Source: Methylopila turkensis
GTDB lineage: Bacteria > Pseudomonadota > Alphaproteobacteria > Rhizobiales > Methylopilaceae
Reading direction: 5' to 3'
Assembly (NCBI RefSeq): GCF_027922325.1
Contig: NZ_BSFL01000001.1
Span: 925,610-989,609, forward strand
DNA length: 64,000 bases
Part shown: positions 63,746-64,000 of the stretch, piece by piece
Position numbering within the stretch: position 1 is the first letter of the stretch
Layout: each line of letters begins with the position of its first letter
Made by a program: the position numbers and the translations under genes
Notes under the pieces: model-generated
Seen by the model: the letters and a program-made list of their open reading frames with translations, nothing else
Database searches by the model: none
Told to the model about the DNA's origin: nothing

Positions 63746-64000
63746 ATGACGGGACTGAGCGCTCTTAAGGCGCCGAAAAAGGTGAGCCTCGATCGCGCCG
63801 CGGCTGAAAGCCTGCGCGGCGCGATCGTGAGCGGCGCGCTCGAGCAGGGGTCGCGGTTGACCGAGGTCAAGCTCGCCGAGCAGTTCGGCCTCTCCCGCGG
63901 AACGGTGCGCGCGGCGCTTCAGCGCCTCGTGACCGAAGGGCTCGTGGTGCAGCGGCCCTACAGCGGCTGGGACGTCGCGGCGCTGAGCGCCGAGGACGCC
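63746..64000 (+). CDS. GntR-family (FadR group) regulator, 3' part outside window
   Basis: Eighty-five codons of a GntR regulator: VSLDRAAAESLRGAIVSGAL, GSRLTEVKLAEQFGLSRGTV and RAALQRLVTEGLVVQRPYSG form the winged helix-turn-helix. The effector domain is beyond the edge. GGACGGCGGC precedes the ATG. It is divergent from the TRAP/dehydratase operon, and two matching palindromes lie in the shared 295-bp region, so it very probably represses both until its inducer, perhaps the imported acid or a product, appears. Confidence 0.93.
   Translation, partial: MTGLSALKAPKKVSLDRAAAESLRGAIVSGALEQGSRLTEVKLAEQFGLSRGTVRAALQRLVTEGLVVQRPYSGWDVAALSAEDA

Overview
The window looks like the chromosome of a high-GC alphaproteobacterium, most likely order Hyphomicrobiales (Rhizobiales). 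The basis is codon usage, the FixJ/FixL-style two-component pair, rhizobial-type insertion-sequence and integrase debris, many LysR regulators and many ABC/TRAP solute transporters. I cannot name a genus from sequence alone. No rRNA, tRNA or CRISPR array was recognised.

Layout. 0-11.2 kb: a histidine kinase/response regulator pair (the regulator runs off the left edge), then small catabolic or detoxification genes (alpha/beta hydrolases, SDR, EthD and VOC proteins, FMN reductase) with two LysR regulators, an EthD-MFS chimeric gene and transposase debris. 11.4-19.1 kb: a compact sigma-54-controlled block. It has an orphan Tat-exported CmpA/NrtA-type binding protein, a GAF-AAA-Fis sigma-54 activator, and an operon of OsmC protein, acyl-CoA-dehydrogenase-like flavoprotein, rubredoxin/rubredoxin-reductase fusion, ETHE1-like persulfide dioxygenase and a truncated TauE/SafE exporter. 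Two near-consensus -24/-12 promoters with TTGTCG-type repeats upstream precede the binding-protein gene and the operon. This is the best candidate for an uncharacterised (probably organosulfur or sulfane-sulfur) system.

19-44 kb is an accessory patchwork. Intact modules are a GGDEF/EAL protein, AraC+SDR+MBL+FAH, TetR+MFS, P450+FAD monooxygenase, LysR+NTF2+SDR, AsnC+cupin+hydrolase+GMC oxidoreductase, and cupin+NmrA-like+AraC. They are separated by gene fragments (TauE, SDR, GMC, molybdenum hydroxylase, MFS), two partial copies of one integrase, IS3 and IS1182 remnants, and a degenerate short repeat carrying GACGTTGGCG. That repeat recurs at several of the junctions.

44-48 kb: paoABC-type periplasmic aldehyde oxidoreductase. 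48.4-56.8 kb: a LysR gene divergent from a branched-chain-type ABC importer operon (two ATPases, two permeases, an AhpD-like protein, a binding protein), then a two-gene flavin monooxygenase/flavin reductase operon. A nearly identical LysR-type operator precedes both operons, suggesting import and oxidation of one substrate under one regulator. 56.8-64 kb: a leftward operon (TRAP dctQ-dctM, mandelate-racemase-family dehydratase, dctP, enoyl-CoA hydratase, acyl-CoA synthetase, small ORF). It diverges from a GntR gene cut by the right edge. Two TGATTGTCGACAATCA-type palindromes lie in the divergent region and imply autoregulated control of carboxylate uptake and CoA-dependent breakdown.
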